64,000 bases of DNA from Fulvivirgaceae bacterium JP3-4 (lineage in GTDB: Bacteria; Bacteroidota; Bacteroidia; Cytophagales; Cyclobacteriaceae), in contig JARKND010000001.1 of assembly GCA_029309925.1 (NCBI GenBank), forward strand, positions 806,001-870,000, given 5' to 3'. Shown one piece after another: positions 25,309 through 34,581 of this stretch; position 1 is the first letter of the stretch, and each line of letters begins with the position of its first letter. The position numbers and the translations under genes are program-made. A model generated the notes under the pieces. The model was not told where the DNA came from and did no database searches. It saw nothing but the letters and a program-made list of their open reading frames with translations.

Positions 25309-26414
25309 CGCAGTGTAATTGAAACAAGATTCAGTTCTCCAGTCTCGATGTCGCGTTGAACTGCAGCAATGTATTTCGAGTTCAGGTTGTCGATATGAAG
25401 GACACCGATATAGCCTGTCGCCACGAACGGAGTTCCGCTGCTCACAAAGATGCCGTCAACAGGCGTAGTGAGGGGTTGAGACTTTTCAATGTCTGAAACT
25501 TTCATTTTGAAAACCGTGCGGTTGCTATTGGCAATCAGCACAAAATTTTCGCCATTCTTTTTATAAGTGATCATATCCAGTGGCCTGCTGCCGCCACCGA
25601 GCTCCGCCAGTGTCGCACCTTTCACATGCTTTTGTGATTTAAGATCTGCAACCGAAAATTTAGCCAGCGGTGCGCATCCGTAGCCGGCAAGAATGCTGGG
25701 CTGGTTGTTCAGCGTCAGGGGAAGCATCGTTTCGATGGGAGCATGTGTTTCGTAGCGATTGTGTGAGGTATGAAAAACTTCTACAGACGTGCTCGACTGA
25801 TTTGCCTTAAAAGGAAATTTCATACTTCTGAGCCGTGAAGCAAACTCTTCGTTCGAGAGACCCGCTACATAAAGGTCGCCATCATAATATTGAAGGTCGG
25901 TGATGGCCATGGCGCGCTTAGATTCTCCCCATCTCGTTTTTTCTTCCGGACCCGGAAGGTTGGCGAGATCTGCTTTTGAAAACAGAATGTTGTCAGTTTT
26001 TACTTCGGATATGTTCTTATTGCGGTCAACCTTGATCAGCACTGCTGTTGCATCTGCACTCCGGCCGCGCGAAACAGACAAATAAATGTTTTGCGATGCG
26101 GCATGCACTATCATATCATTGATTACAACATCGGAAGCGGAAATGCCGAGGAATGATCCCAGTGCCTTGTCGATGCTCTTGAGTTCGAAGGCAACAGAAG
26201 AAGTGTCACGCTGTGTGTCCTTCACATCGAGGGCATAAATAGCTCCGCCCCTGGTGTCAGCGACAAACAGAATTCCTTCAGGTCCAAAAGCCAGAGCACC
26301 GGCTGATTTTAATTCCACTTTTCCTAATGTCAGCCCATAACGGGAAGCGGGAGTCTCAACACCATAGGCAGCAATAGCCGTAATGGCAAAAAGAAGCGTA
26401 AGTAACTTGTTCAT
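25299..26414 (-). CDS. Exported beta-propeller-like protein, unknown function
   Basis: A 371-residue protein with a short signal peptide (MNKLLTLLFAITAIAAYG). Several segments resemble propeller blades, for example ALAFGPEGILFVADTRGGAIYALDV near residue 40 and MITYKKNGENFVLIANSNRTVFKMKV near 280, which recall NHL or SMP-30-like repeats. It is the first gene of a two-gene operon with the Ig-like protein. Function unknown; a role in recognising or sequestering an extracellular ligand is only a guess. Confidence 0.7.
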   Translation of the reverse strand: MNKLLTLLFAITAIAAYGVETPASRYGLTLGKVELKSAGALAFGPEGILFVADTRGGAIYALDVKDTQRDTSSVAFELKSIDKALGSFLGISASDVVINDMIVHAASQNIYLSVSRGRSADATAVLIKVDRNKNISEVKTDNILFSKADLANLPGPEEKTRWGESKRAMAITDLQYYDGDLYVAGLSNEEFASRLRSMKFPFKANQSSTSVEVFHTSHNRYETHAPIETMLPLTLNNQPSILAGYGCAPLAKFSVADLKSQKHVKGATLAELGGGSRPLDMITYKKNGENFVLIANSNRTVFKMKVSDIEKSQPLTTPVDGIFVSSGTPFVATGYIGVLHIDNLNSKYIAAVQRDIETGELNLVSITLRWL

Positions 26415-26682
26415 GTTGTTAGCGTTTGTGAATCGATATTACACAATTCCTTCGCGCGTGCGGAACCAGATTCCGCTAAAGCGTATGAATAGCGACAACC
26501 AACGTATTAATGGCTCTTGCGAAACGACAGATTGCTCGAAGTTCTCACTTAAACCGATTGCCGCAGGCTGGGGGATGGGCAGCGATTGTTGGGCTTCGAC
26601 AAGCTTACTTCCTTTTTCGATTTACATGTGGAAACATGCGGTGTTTATCGCAGATGATAACTGTGGAACTTATTCTACGAAC

Positions 26683-26706
26683 TATCATTTACGATAATTA
26701 TTTTTC
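26683..26706. repeat. 24-bp direct repeat, left copy, with TATC-N6-GATA core
   Basis: This copy ends right at the stop codon of the XRE gene and matches the sequence at 27056-27079 at 23 of 24 positions. Its core TATCATTTACGATA is an inverted repeat (TATC-N6-GATA). The two copies flank the XRE gene, 373 bp apart. They could be operators bound by that protein or the ends of a small insertion. Confidence 0.6.
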
Positions 26707-26961
26707 TTAGATGCTTTCCTGTCCTTCAGTCACCATGCAGAAGAAATCCTGCAAGGACATATTGTGAACGCTGAGGATTCGAGCCAGCGATTTCAAGGTG
26801 ATGTTTGCTTTGCCTTTTTCCATGCGCCAATACTGAATTTGCGGCAGATCGTGGTCTTCCGCGAATTCTTTTAGCGTTGAATAACCTTTCTTTTCGCGGA
26901 GTTCTGCCAGTCGCAATCCAACCACAGTCAGAACTCTGTTAAAAGATTTTGTAGACTTCAT
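26707..26961 (-). CDS. XRE-family helix-turn-helix regulator
   Basis: A small 84-residue protein made almost entirely of a Cro/CI-type helix-turn-helix: VGLRLAELREKKGYSTLKEFAEDHDLPQIQYWRMEKGKANITLKSLARIL, with the usual RLAELREKKG first helix and YWRMEKGKANIT recognition turn. Such proteins repress genes near their own. The gene is flanked by a nearly perfect 24-bp direct repeat that contains a TATC-N6-GATA palindrome, a plausible operator. There is no toxin-like neighbour, which argues against an antitoxin role. Confidence 0.82.
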   Translation of the reverse strand: MKSTKSFNRVLTVVGLRLAELREKKGYSTLKEFAEDHDLPQIQYWRMEKGKANITLKSLARILSVHNMSLQDFFCMVTEGQESI

Positions 26962-27055
26962 AGTTTTAATTTGATGCCTGCTTCAAAAAAAATGTTATGC
27001 CCGCCTCATAGGCTTCTAGTTGGTATGATTTTTTTAAAGAGTGTCAGATTGGCCT

Positions 27056-27079
27056 TATCATATACGATAATTATTTTTC
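27056..27079. repeat. 24-bp direct repeat, right copy, with TTATC-N6-GATAA core
   Basis: TTATCATATACGATAA (27055-27070) is a 5-bp-arm inverted repeat inside this copy. It is 95 bp upstream of the XRE start codon on one side and 84 bp upstream of the receiver gene at 27163 on the other, so it could serve both. A weaker third copy, core ATCATATCCGATAG, lies at 28520-28533 before the large kinase gene. Confidence 0.6.
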
Positions 27080-27162
27080 GACAAACGCTCATCATGTTGC
27101 AACAAATTTCTTTACTTCACGCCCTTAAACCTGAATTAGACATATAACCCTTGGGCTAGGCA

Positions 27163-27558
27163 ATGACGGTGAAGACATGTTTGCTGATTACTGATGATCC
27201 TGACGATCATCAGGCATTTTCTGAGGCATTTGCTGAAGTGTCGGAAGAAACAATTGTGCTTATTGTGCTGGATAGTCAGAAGGCACTCGAGATGCTTCGT
27301 GCGAAAAAACACGCTCCGGATTTTATTTTTCTGGATATGTCGATGCACGGCATCCGTATCAATACATTTTTGAAATTTATCAAATTTGATCATAGTGATT
27401 TGAATCAGGTACCGGTAGTGGTGTATGGAGATCATGGCGAATTTTATCGGCTCGAATATGCCAGCGAGGTTACGTTCTTTAACAAAGAGTATGAGTATTC
27501 AGAACTGCGGGATTTTCTGAAAGAATTTTTCCGCATCCCGGGCAGTAGGCTCGTGTAG
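27163..27558 (+). CDS. Stand-alone receiver-domain protein, atypical
   Basis: A 131-residue single receiver domain. The acidic pocket (TDDPDD) and phosphoacceptor aspartate (FIFLDMSM) are present and a lysine is seen in FFNKEYEY, but the switch position that is Ser/Thr in its neighbours (MYST) reads VYGDHG here, so the usual Ser/Thr is missing and signalling through the standard switch is doubtful. There is no output domain. It lies in a cluster of four other single-domain receivers around the large kinase at 28689. Confidence 0.75.
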   Translation: MTVKTCLLITDDPDDHQAFSEAFAEVSEETIVLIVLDSQKALEMLRAKKHAPDFIFLDMSMHGIRINTFLKFIKFDHSDLNQVPVVVYGDHGEFYRLEYASEVTFFNKEYEYSELRDFLKEFFRIPGSRLV

Positions 27559-27577
27559 ATTTATTTCAATTCAGGCA

Positions 27578-27979
27578 ATGCACATTTTTTACGTTGATGA
27601 TGATTTCGAAGACCGCGAAATATTTAGAGAGGCAATCTCAGAAATAGGTCCGGCATACGTGTGCAATGTTGCCTCAGGTGGTAGCGAGGGAATGAAGTTT
27701 TTGGAAGATATGACGGCCGTTCCGGACTATATTTTCGTGGACGTGAACATGCCCATCATGAATGGCCGCCAGTTTCTCGAACTGTTGAAAAACGATCCTC
27801 GGCTCCAGGATGTGCCCGTGATTATGTATTCTACCACAAGTTATTCTCAGGAACGAACTGAATATTTTAAACTGGGCGCTCGCGATGTGCTCGTAAAGCC
27901 CAGCACCTTCGATGAGATTTGCGAGTTGCTGAAAGGCGTGATAAACGGCCCGGGACTCGAAGTGGCAGCTACGGCATGA
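27578..27979 (+). CDS. Stand-alone receiver-domain response regulator
   Basis: A complete 133-residue receiver domain: acidic residues in YVDDDFED, phosphoacceptor in YIFVDVNMP, switch serine/threonine in MYSTTS, and the conserved lysine in VLVKPS. No output domain is attached, so it would act through protein contacts, for example as a phosphate shuttle or sink. It follows the atypical receiver by 19 bp on the same strand. It belongs to the 'rcp1-like' group often found with bacteriophytochrome and PAS kinases. Confidence 0.87.
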   Translation: MHIFYVDDDFEDREIFREAISEIGPAYVCNVASGGSEGMKFLEDMTAVPDYIFVDVNMPIMNGRQFLELLKNDPRLQDVPVIMYSTTSYSQERTEYFKLGARDVLVKPSTFDEICELLKGVINGPGLEVAATA

Positions 27980-27982
27980 GGA

Positions 27983-28447
27983 TCACACCCAGGTTCCTGT
28001 AACATCACTGCTGACAAGAAATGTTTCCTTGCTTCGGGGAGACATCAATTTACCGGTAAATATCTCGGCAACATTCCGCTTCAACTCTTCATACGAATTG
28101 GGTTTTCGCAAAAACAGCTTGGCACCAAGTGAGTAAGTCTCGTCAATGTCGATCGGATTAACCGATGTCGAATAAATCACTATCGGAATTTTACTCAGCT
28201 CAGGGTGCTTCACAATTTCGTAGAGACACTCCTTGCCATTTTTTCTTGGCATGTTAAGATCGAGAAACAGAAGATCTGGTTTATGATAGTTGCGCAGAAT
28301 GAACATCAGTTCTTCACCATCCTGTGCTGTGGTAACAACTGCGTTCGGTTGAATATCCGACAAAGCCTCTTCGAACAGCTCGCGATCATCGCCATCATCA
28401 TCGGCAAGAAGAATGCGTGAAGGATGTGAAGAATAGATACTTTGCAT
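27983..28447 (-). CDS. Stand-alone receiver-domain response regulator
   Basis: A 154-residue receiver with all key residues: ADDDGDD acidic pocket, LLFLDLNMP phosphoacceptor, IYSTS switch and FLRKPN lysine. It has a short N-terminal extension and a 20-residue C-terminal tail, and no output domain. It converges on the preceding receiver gene, with three bases between the two stop codons. A TAnnTTTG-like element (TAGTTTCA on the minus strand) lies 10-20 bp before its start. Confidence 0.85.
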   Translation of the reverse strand: MQSIYSSHPSRILLADDDGDDRELFEEALSDIQPNAVVTTAQDGEELMFILRNYHKPDLLFLDLNMPRKNGKECLYEIVKHPELSKIPIVIYSTSVNPIDIDETYSLGAKLFLRKPNSYEELKRNVAEIFTGKLMSPRSKETFLVSSDVTGTWV

Positions 28448-28502
28448 AGATAAAATTGAAACTACCTTTTATTAGTGTCAGATGTAGGATAAAGGTAAGC
28501 GA

Positions 28503-28563
28503 ATATGATTCGTTTTATAATCATATCCGATAGTAATTTCATTTGGGAAGACTTGTCGACAAG
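28503..28563. promoter_or_regulatory. Cluster of palindromes upstream of the large kinase gene
   Basis: Three elements lie in the space between the divergent receiver and kinase genes: an inverted repeat ATATGATT-N8-AATCATAT (28503-28526), an overlapping degenerate copy of the TATC-N6-GATA repeat (28520-28533), and a perfect 12-bp palindrome CTTGTCGACAAG (28552-28563). They are likely regulator sites for one or both genes; the proteins that bind them are not known. Confidence 0.4.
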
Positions 28564-28688
28564 CGTGATCTTCGCCCGTAAAAAGTCATGCCAACGATTT
28601 GTTCCTGAAAGTATCACCTTCACTTGCTCTGGCTGAAACAATCCCTAAATTGCCAGTTAACACCTTCTACATCAAAGGATCCACCAAT

Positions 28689-31600
28689 ATGACAGCGCTG
28701 CAGACTCCGGAATTTCTTGCGGGGGGAGGAGAGATGGGCGAAAAAATCCGAGGTTTCGACTGGTCGAAGACACCGCTTGGGCCAGTTGAGAATTGGCCGA
28801 AGAGTCTGCGCACCTGCGTTCAGATTATGCTTACCTCACGGCAGCCCATCTGGATCGGCTGGGGCAAAGAACTTATCAAGCTCTACAACGATCCGTACAT
28901 TGACATTGTCCGCGGCAAGCATCCCTGGGCTTTAGGGAAACCGGCTTCTGTTGTCTGGGCCGACATCTGGCACGACATCGACCCCATGCTGCAGAAGGTG
29001 ATGCTGAAAAATGAAGGCACCTATGTAGAGGAGCAGCTCCTGATCATGGAGCGCAACGGTTATCCTGAGGAAGTCTACTACACCTTTTCATATACTCCGG
29101 TGGCTGGAGATAATGGCAGCACGGAGGGAATGATCTGTTTCAACTCTGACGACACCGAACGCATCGTTACCCAACGTCAGCTTGGAACACTTACGTTGCT
29201 GAGCAAGTCGCTTAGTAATGCGAAGACCGATCGCGAAGTTTTCGAAAAAACGATTGAGGCGGTGGAGGCAAATCCCCACGACTTTCCCTTCGCAATTATT
29301 TATGAACACGTTGCCGGTAAACTTAAGCTCATTAAAAATACAGCTTCGGGATCATGGCGTGGTGCACCCGGGGAAGTGATCTTCTCAGACCGGTCGCGGC
29401 TTGCCACCGCAATGAAGAATGCGCTCGATCATAAATCTGTTGAGCTCGTGGCCGACATTCGCAGCATACTAGCTGAGACACCCCGAGGTGTCTGGCCCGT
29501 TATGCCGGAGCAGTTGATTGTTCTTCCGATCGCGCAACGTGGACAAAAAGATGCATTTGGAATACTTGTCATTGGCGCGAACCCGTATCAGTTGTTGAAG
29601 GGCAAATATCTCGAATTCTTTAGTCTGGTGGCCGATCAGATCGCAACCAGCCTGGCAGATGTCCACGCACTCGAGGAAGAACGAAAGCGCATACAGGCGC
29701 TAGCCGAAATCGACAAGGCAAAAACAACTTTCTTTTCCAACATCAGTCACGAATTCAGAACTCCGCTCACGCTGTTACTCGGCCCGATCGAAGATCTGAT
29801 CAATGACCCCACACTTGACGAGGACAAGAAATCAAAAACGGAAGTGGCATACCGGAATGCTCACCGGATGCAGAAACTTGTGAACCTTCTTCTTGATTTC
29901 TCGCGCATCGAGGCCGGACGCATGGAAGCGAATTTCACACCGGTTGATCTCAGTTCCCTCACGCAGGATTTTGCGAGCACATTTCGATCGGCTGTTGAGA
30001 AGGCGGGGATGCAACTCAACGTTGATGTGCAACCCGGATCGAAGCCTGCCTTGGTTGACATCGACATGTGGGAAAAGATCATTCTGAATCTGTTATCGAA
30101 TGCATTCAAATATAGCGAGCGTGGCAAGATCGATGTAATTGTGCGCGAAAGCGGAAACAGTGTTTCGGTCTCTGTAACGGATACTGGTGTTGGAATTCCG
30201 GAACACGAGCTCGACAATATTTTCCAGCGTTTCCATCGTGTACAAAACAGTCATGGCAGAAGCCAGGAAGGTACTGGCATCGGTCTGGCGATGGTAAAAG
30301 AGTTGGTAAAGCTTCACAACGGTGAGATTACTGTCAGAAGCAAAGTGGGCGAGGGTTCCACTTTTACGGTGACTCTCCCCCTGGCTGCGAATGCTGTGGA
30401 ACTCAGGCCGATTAAACTGGCGCGCGGCTCTGCAGCTGGAAAGTTCTATGTCGAAGAAGCGATGCAGTGGATCGACAACGGCCGCGCTATAGTCAAATCT
30501 GATGAAAAGCAACAATCTGCCAAGCCACATACGATTTTGCTTGCCGATGATAATGCTGATATGCGATCTTATGTCTATCGGCTCATCGAACCTCAGCATC
30601 ACGTGTTGATCGCAAAGGATGGCGAAGAAGCATTTGCCCTTGCCATTAAGAATGTTCCTGATCTCATCCTGTCCGACATCATGATGCCCAAGCTGGACGG
30701 ATTCGGCTTGCTGTCGAAATTGAAAGCTACGCTGAGCACACGCAATATTCCGGTTATTTTTCTCTCAGCCCGTGCCGGTGATGAAGCAAAGATAGAAGGC
30801 CTGAATGCCGGAGCGAGCGATTACCTTGTCAAGCCGTTTTCATCACGAGAACTACTCGCACGTATTGATGTCCAGCTGACTACTGCCGAGGTACGCAGGC
30901 GAACAGAAAAAGAGTTCTTCAACCTCTTTCTGCAGTCCCCAGCACATATTCATGTTTTCAAAGGACCCGAGCATGTGGTTGAGTTTTTCCATCCGCTTGG
31001 AATTGCATTCATCGGCAGGGATATTACAGGCCTTAAACTTCGTGAAGCACTTCCGGAACTCGCGGGTCAGGGCTTCTTTGAAATGATAGATTCGGTGTAT
31101 CGGGAAGGAAAGACGGTACAGCTTCCAAATTCCAAGGCAATCCTGAAAGATAAGAATGGTGTGATGCGTGACCACTACTTCAACATTACCTACTTACCGT
31201 TGCGTGACGTTGCAGGCAGAATAGAAGGTGTCCTCCAATTCACATTTGAAGTAACGGAGACGGTTGAGCAACGGCTCAAAGCTGAAACCATCGAACGCAA
31301 ATTCCGGTCTATTGCCCAGCAGGCTCCTGTCGCGATGTCTGTGTTGCGCGGACCGAAGCATATCGTGGAAGTTGCAAACAACCGCGTACTCGAAATGTGG
31401 GCGAAAACGTATGAAGAAGTTATTGAGAAATCTGTCCTTGACATTTTTCCGGAACTTGTCGAGCAGGGGTTCGGGAAAATTCTTGAAGACGTTTATAAAA
31501 CAGGAAAGCCGTTTCTCGCCAACGAAATCCCACTAACTTTTATCAGGAACGGAAAGCCGCGCAAAGTGGTGATGAATTTGTTGTATGAGCCGTTCCGCAA

Positions 31601-33584
31601 TGAGAATAATGAGATCGAAGGTATAGTTGCGGTGGGCACGGACGTCACCGAACAGGTTGAAGCACGGAACAGGATTGCCGAAGCGGAATTCAGGTTCCGG
31701 ACAATCATCGAGCAGACACCATCACCGCTCTGCATCTTCAAAGGCGAAGACATGGTACTGGAAGTAGCCAATGATCCGGCCCTCGCTGTCTGGCAGACAT
31801 CGCGAAAGGTAATTGGAAAAAAGCTTGTAGAGATCGTGCCTGAAATGCAAAGTCAGATTTTTCTGGAGTTGATGCGCGATGTTTATCACAATGGCGTTAA
31901 TCGCTTTGGCTTCGAAGCGCCAGCATATTTTGTCCGCGACAACGGTGAAATTGAAAATCGTTATTTCAACTTTAACTATGTTCCATATCGCGAGCCGGAT
32001 GGCAGGGTTAGTGGTGTGCTGGTGCTTGCCTCTGACGTAACAGAGCAGGTAATTGCGAAAAAGAAACTTATCGACAACGAAGAGCGTCTCACCATTGCCA
32101 CGGAAACGCTTGGCCTGGGTACATGGGAGTATGATCCTGTTCACGACACCATTTTCTGTTCTGAAAAAACCGTGGAGTTGTTTGGCTTAAAACGCGGGAG
32201 TGCAATCAACCTTCGGAACGCGATAGAACTCATTATCGAGGAAGATAAGCAACGCGTGATCGATGCGATCCAATGGGCCTTGAATCCTGAGTCTAAGGGA
32301 AAATATGATATCGAATATTCGCTTATCAATGGAAATGATGGCTCATTGCGTATGATACGTGTAAATGGCCAGGCATTTTTTAATGAAAGCAATGAAGCAT
32401 ACCGTTTTATCGGAACTGCGATTGACATTACTGAGCGCAAGAAAGCTGAACTAGAGATCCGCACACGCGAAGAAAGGTTCCGCCTTCTTGCTACCACCAT
32501 TCCTCAGATCGTTTGGACCACGGACGCAGCCGGGAAAACAGATTACATCAGCGACCAGTGGGAGGTGTTCACGGGGCAGCGCCCTGAAGAAGGAGTAAAG
32601 GATTTTTCAAAACTTGTTCATCCACAGGATCTTCCGCATATTACCGGAAAGTGGAATGTTGCACTTGCGTCCGGTAAAGCGTGGGAAGGTGAATACCGCC
32701 TTCAAAACATCCACACGGGGCAATACCGGTGGATGCTTGGCAAGTGCGTACCCTTGAAAGACGCGCAGGGAAATGTGCTGAAATGGATTGGCTCTGCCAG
32801 CGATATCCACGAGTTCAAGGAACAATCGAGCTGGCTCGAGTTGCAAGTGCAGGAGCGCACACGCGCGCTCAAGGAACTTAACCAGTCCTTGAAAGTTTCA
32901 AACGAGGATCTTCAGCAGTTTGCGCACGTGGCCAGTCACGATCTTAAAGAACCTATCCGCAAAATCAAAACATTCGGCAACCGATTGCTGGACGATTATC
33001 GTCAGCTTCTTCCGGAAAAAGGTACCAGCTTCCTCACTAAAATTCTTAGTGCAACGGACAGGATGTACGCAATGGTGGAAGGTGTTCTTTCGTATTCCAC
33101 AATGTCTGCAGCAGACCAGCCGGCTTCCCCGGTTGATCTCAATGATGTGATCAGAAATATCGAAACCGATCTTGAAGTCCTGATTGCCGAGAAAAACGCC
33201 AGAATCAGCAGCGAGAAACTGCCTGTGATCGAAGGTGCACCGGTACTTCTTTATCAGTTGTTTTATAATCTTATCAACAATTCAATTAAATTCTCAAGGG
33301 AGAACGAGCCCGCTTTCATAGCCATCACCTCTTCACAGACGGAAATTGAAGGAAACAGGTTTGCAAAGGTCGTTGTTGCCGATAATGGTATCGGGTTTGA
33401 ACAGGAGCAGGCAGAAAAGATTTTTACTACCTTCACTCGTTTGAACTCAAAGGATAAATACGAAGGGACCGGTTTGGGACTGGCCCTGTGCAAGAAGATC
33501 GTTCAGCGCCACAACGGATTCATAAGTGCGCGTGGCGAGAAAGGAAAGGGAGCCGAATTCACAATACTTTTACCCATTAAATAA
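28689..33584 (+). CDS. Giant hybrid sensor kinase with two kinase modules and multiple PAS domains
   Basis: The ATG at 28689 gives 1631 residues; the longer TTG frame at 28599 adds 30 unlikely residues. Order of parts: PAS-like sensor (20-180), GAF-like region (190-330), first kinase with H354 (NISHEFRTPLTLLLG) and ATPase core, a receiver with D663 (LILSDIMMP), four to five PAS domains (about 740-1390, repeated PAS-PAC boundaries such as VTETVEQRL, VTEQVEARN, ITERKKAEL), and a second kinase with H1417 (HVASHDLKEPIRK) and its own ATPase core ending in a G2 box. No membrane helix is seen, so the protein is cytosolic. Five stand-alone receivers flank it, suitable partners for its second kinase. 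Confidence 0.92.
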   Translation: MTALQTPEFLAGGGEMGEKIRGFDWSKTPLGPVENWPKSLRTCVQIMLTSRQPIWIGWGKELIKLYNDPYIDIVRGKHPWALGKPASVVWADIWHDIDPMLQKVMLKNEGTYVEEQLLIMERNGYPEEVYYTFSYTPVAGDNGSTEGMICFNSDDTERIVTQRQLGTLTLLSKSLSNAKTDREVFEKTIEAVEANPHDFPFAIIYEHVAGKLKLIKNTASGSWRGAPGEVIFSDRSRLATAMKNALDHKSVELVADIRSILAETPRGVWPVMPEQLIVLPIAQRGQKDAFGILVIGANPYQLLKGKYLEFFSLVADQIATSLADVHALEEERKRIQALAEIDKAKTTFFSNISHEFRTPLTLLLGPIEDLINDPTLDEDKKSKTEVAYRNAHRMQKLVNLLLDFSRIEAGRMEANFTPVDLSSLTQDFASTFRSAVEKAGMQLNVDVQPGSKPALVDIDMWEKIILNLLSNAFKYSERGKIDVIVRESGNSVSVSVTDTGVGIPEHELDNIFQRFHRVQNSHGRSQEGTGIGLAMVKELVKLHNGEITVRSKVGEGSTFTVTLPLAANAVELRPIKLARGSAAGKFYVEEAMQWIDNGRAIVKSDEKQQSAKPHTILLADDNADMRSYVYRLIEPQHHVLIAKDGEEAFALAIKNVPDLILSDIMMPKLDGFGLLSKLKATLSTRNIPVIFLSARAGDEAKIEGLNAGASDYLVKPFSSRELLARIDVQLTTAEVRRRTEKEFFNLFLQSPAHIHVFKGPEHVVEFFHPLGIAFIGRDITGLKLREALPELAGQGFFEMIDSVYREGKTVQLPNSKAILKDKNGVMRDHYFNITYLPLRDVAGRIEGVLQFTFEVTETVEQRLKAETIERKFRSIAQQAPVAMSVLRGPKHIVEVANNRVLEMWAKTYEEVIEKSVLDIFPELVEQGFGKILEDVYKTGKPFLANEIPLTFIRNGKPRKVVMNLLYEPFRNENNEIEGIVAVGTDVTEQVEARNRIAEAEFRFRTIIEQTPSPLCIFKGEDMVLEVANDPALAVWQTSRKVIGKKLVEIVPEMQSQIFLELMRDVYHNGVNRFGFEAPAYFVRDNGEIENRYFNFNYVPYREPDGRVSGVLVLASDVTEQVIAKKKLIDNEERLTIATETLGLGTWEYDPVHDTIFCSEKTVELFGLKRGSAINLRNAIELIIEEDKQRVIDAIQWALNPESKGKYDIEYSLINGNDGSLRMIRVNGQAFFNESNEAYRFIGTAIDITERKKAELEIRTREERFRLLATTIPQIVWTTDAAGKTDYISDQWEVFTGQRPEEGVKDFSKLVHPQDLPHITGKWNVALASGKAWEGEYRLQNIHTGQYRWMLGKCVPLKDAQGNVLKWIGSASDIHEFKEQSSWLELQVQERTRALKELNQSLKVSNEDLQQFAHVASHDLKEPIRKIKTFGNRLLDDYRQLLPEKGTSFLTKILSATDRMYAMVEGVLSYSTMSAADQPASPVDLNDVIRNIETDLEVLIAEKNARISSEKLPVIEGAPVLLYQLFYNLINNSIKFSRENEPAFIAITSSQTEIEGNRFAKVVVADNGIGFEQEQAEKIFTTFTRLNSKDKYEGTGLGLALCKKIVQRHNGFISARGEKGKGAEFTILLPIK

Positions 33585-33589
33585 CGGGT

Positions 33590-34021
33590 TTGAATAAACT
33601 GTTTCTATTAGCGGATGATGACCGCGATGATGCTGAGCTTTTTGAAGAAGCGCTGTCAGACCTCAAGCCACCCGTGCGTCTCAAGCACGTGTCGGACGGG
33701 AAAGCTGTGTTTCAGTTTTTAACGGATAAATCGAATCCCAAACCGGATTTGATTTTTCTTGATCTGAACATGCCGGAGATGAGTGGCTGGCAATGCCTCG
33801 CAAAGTTGAAAAACGACATGGATCTGCGCGAAATTCCCGTGATCATGTATTCAACTTCTACCAATCCACGCGATCGGGAAATTGCCAGCGAATTGGGCGC
33901 AGTCGGATTTGTTACCAAGCCTACAGATTTCAAATTGCTCACCAGGATACTCGGTGCCGTGGCAAAAAGCAATCCGGACAACCTCAGGTCAGCGTTGCGG
34001 TCTTCCCCAATAGGATGGTAG
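33590..34021 (+). CDS. Stand-alone receiver-domain response regulator
   Basis: This 143-residue receiver starts with TTG five bases after the kinase stop and is surely cotranscribed with it. All conserved positions are present: LADDDRDD, LIFLDLNMP, MYSTS and FVTKPT. The lack of an output domain and the tight coupling make it the most likely direct phosphate acceptor of the large kinase. Confidence 0.85.
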   Translation: MNKLFLLADDDRDDAELFEEALSDLKPPVRLKHVSDGKAVFQFLTDKSNPKPDLIFLDLNMPEMSGWQCLAKLKNDMDLREIPVIMYSTSTNPRDREIASELGAVGFVTKPTDFKLLTRILGAVAKSNPDNLRSALRSSPIGW

Positions 34022-34188
34022 CACTGGGGGAAACGTTTCCACTGCCATTCATTGATTCGCTTTAAATTAAATGGCTTCAGGCTACTGTAGATATTTTTGC
34101 ACGGGTACGGTTATTTCGGTTGCTTCAGATACCTAAAGGGACTTTCGGCTTAAAACCGACTTCCCGAAACCCAGACTTATTCAACGCT

Positions 34189-34581
34189 ATGGTCGTATTA
34201 ATTGTAGACGATGACAAGGAAGATTGCGAACTGTTTTTTGAGGCAATCCACGATATAGATCCGGCCATCAAATGCTGGACAGCTAAAGATGGAAGACATG
34301 CGTTGAATATGCTCACCAAAGACATGGTGCTTCCGCCTGACTATATTTTCCTGGACATCAACATGCCGCTGATGAATGGCAAAGACACGCTGATCGAGAT
34401 CAAGAAGCAGACCCGGCTGAAAGAAATTCCTGTCATTATGTATTCAACCACGTCCGATACGCGTGAAATACAGGGCTATTATAAACTTGGAGCGCATGAC
34501 TTCCTGATCAAGCCAAACAATTTCAATAAACTTGTTGAGGCACTGACGTCCATCATCATTTCGACCCGCACGTCAAAGTGA
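34189..34581 (+). CDS. Stand-alone receiver-domain response regulator
   Basis: With the start at ATG 34189 this is a 130-residue receiver (VDDDKED, YIFLDINMP, MYSTTS, FLIKPN). The 23 residues added by an upstream TTG are not conserved in the neighbouring paralogues. A perfect TAnnTTTG element (TATTTTTG, 34092-34099) is about 90 nt upstream, so it has a separate promoter with a long leader. The last 9 bp overlap the end of the WYL regulator gene on the other strand. Confidence 0.83.
   Translation: MVVLIVDDDKEDCELFFEAIHDIDPAIKCWTAKDGRHALNMLTKDMVLPPDYIFLDINMPLMNGKDTLIEIKKQTRLKEIPVIMYSTTSDTREIQGYYKLGAHDFLIKPNNFNKLVEALTSIIISTRTSK

Noticed and set aside
26510-26710. Short frame between the propeller-like gene and the XRE gene
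   Set aside because: Weak coding character, no start signal, and it ends within the 24-bp direct repeat; the 292-bp interval otherwise shows nothing recognisable.
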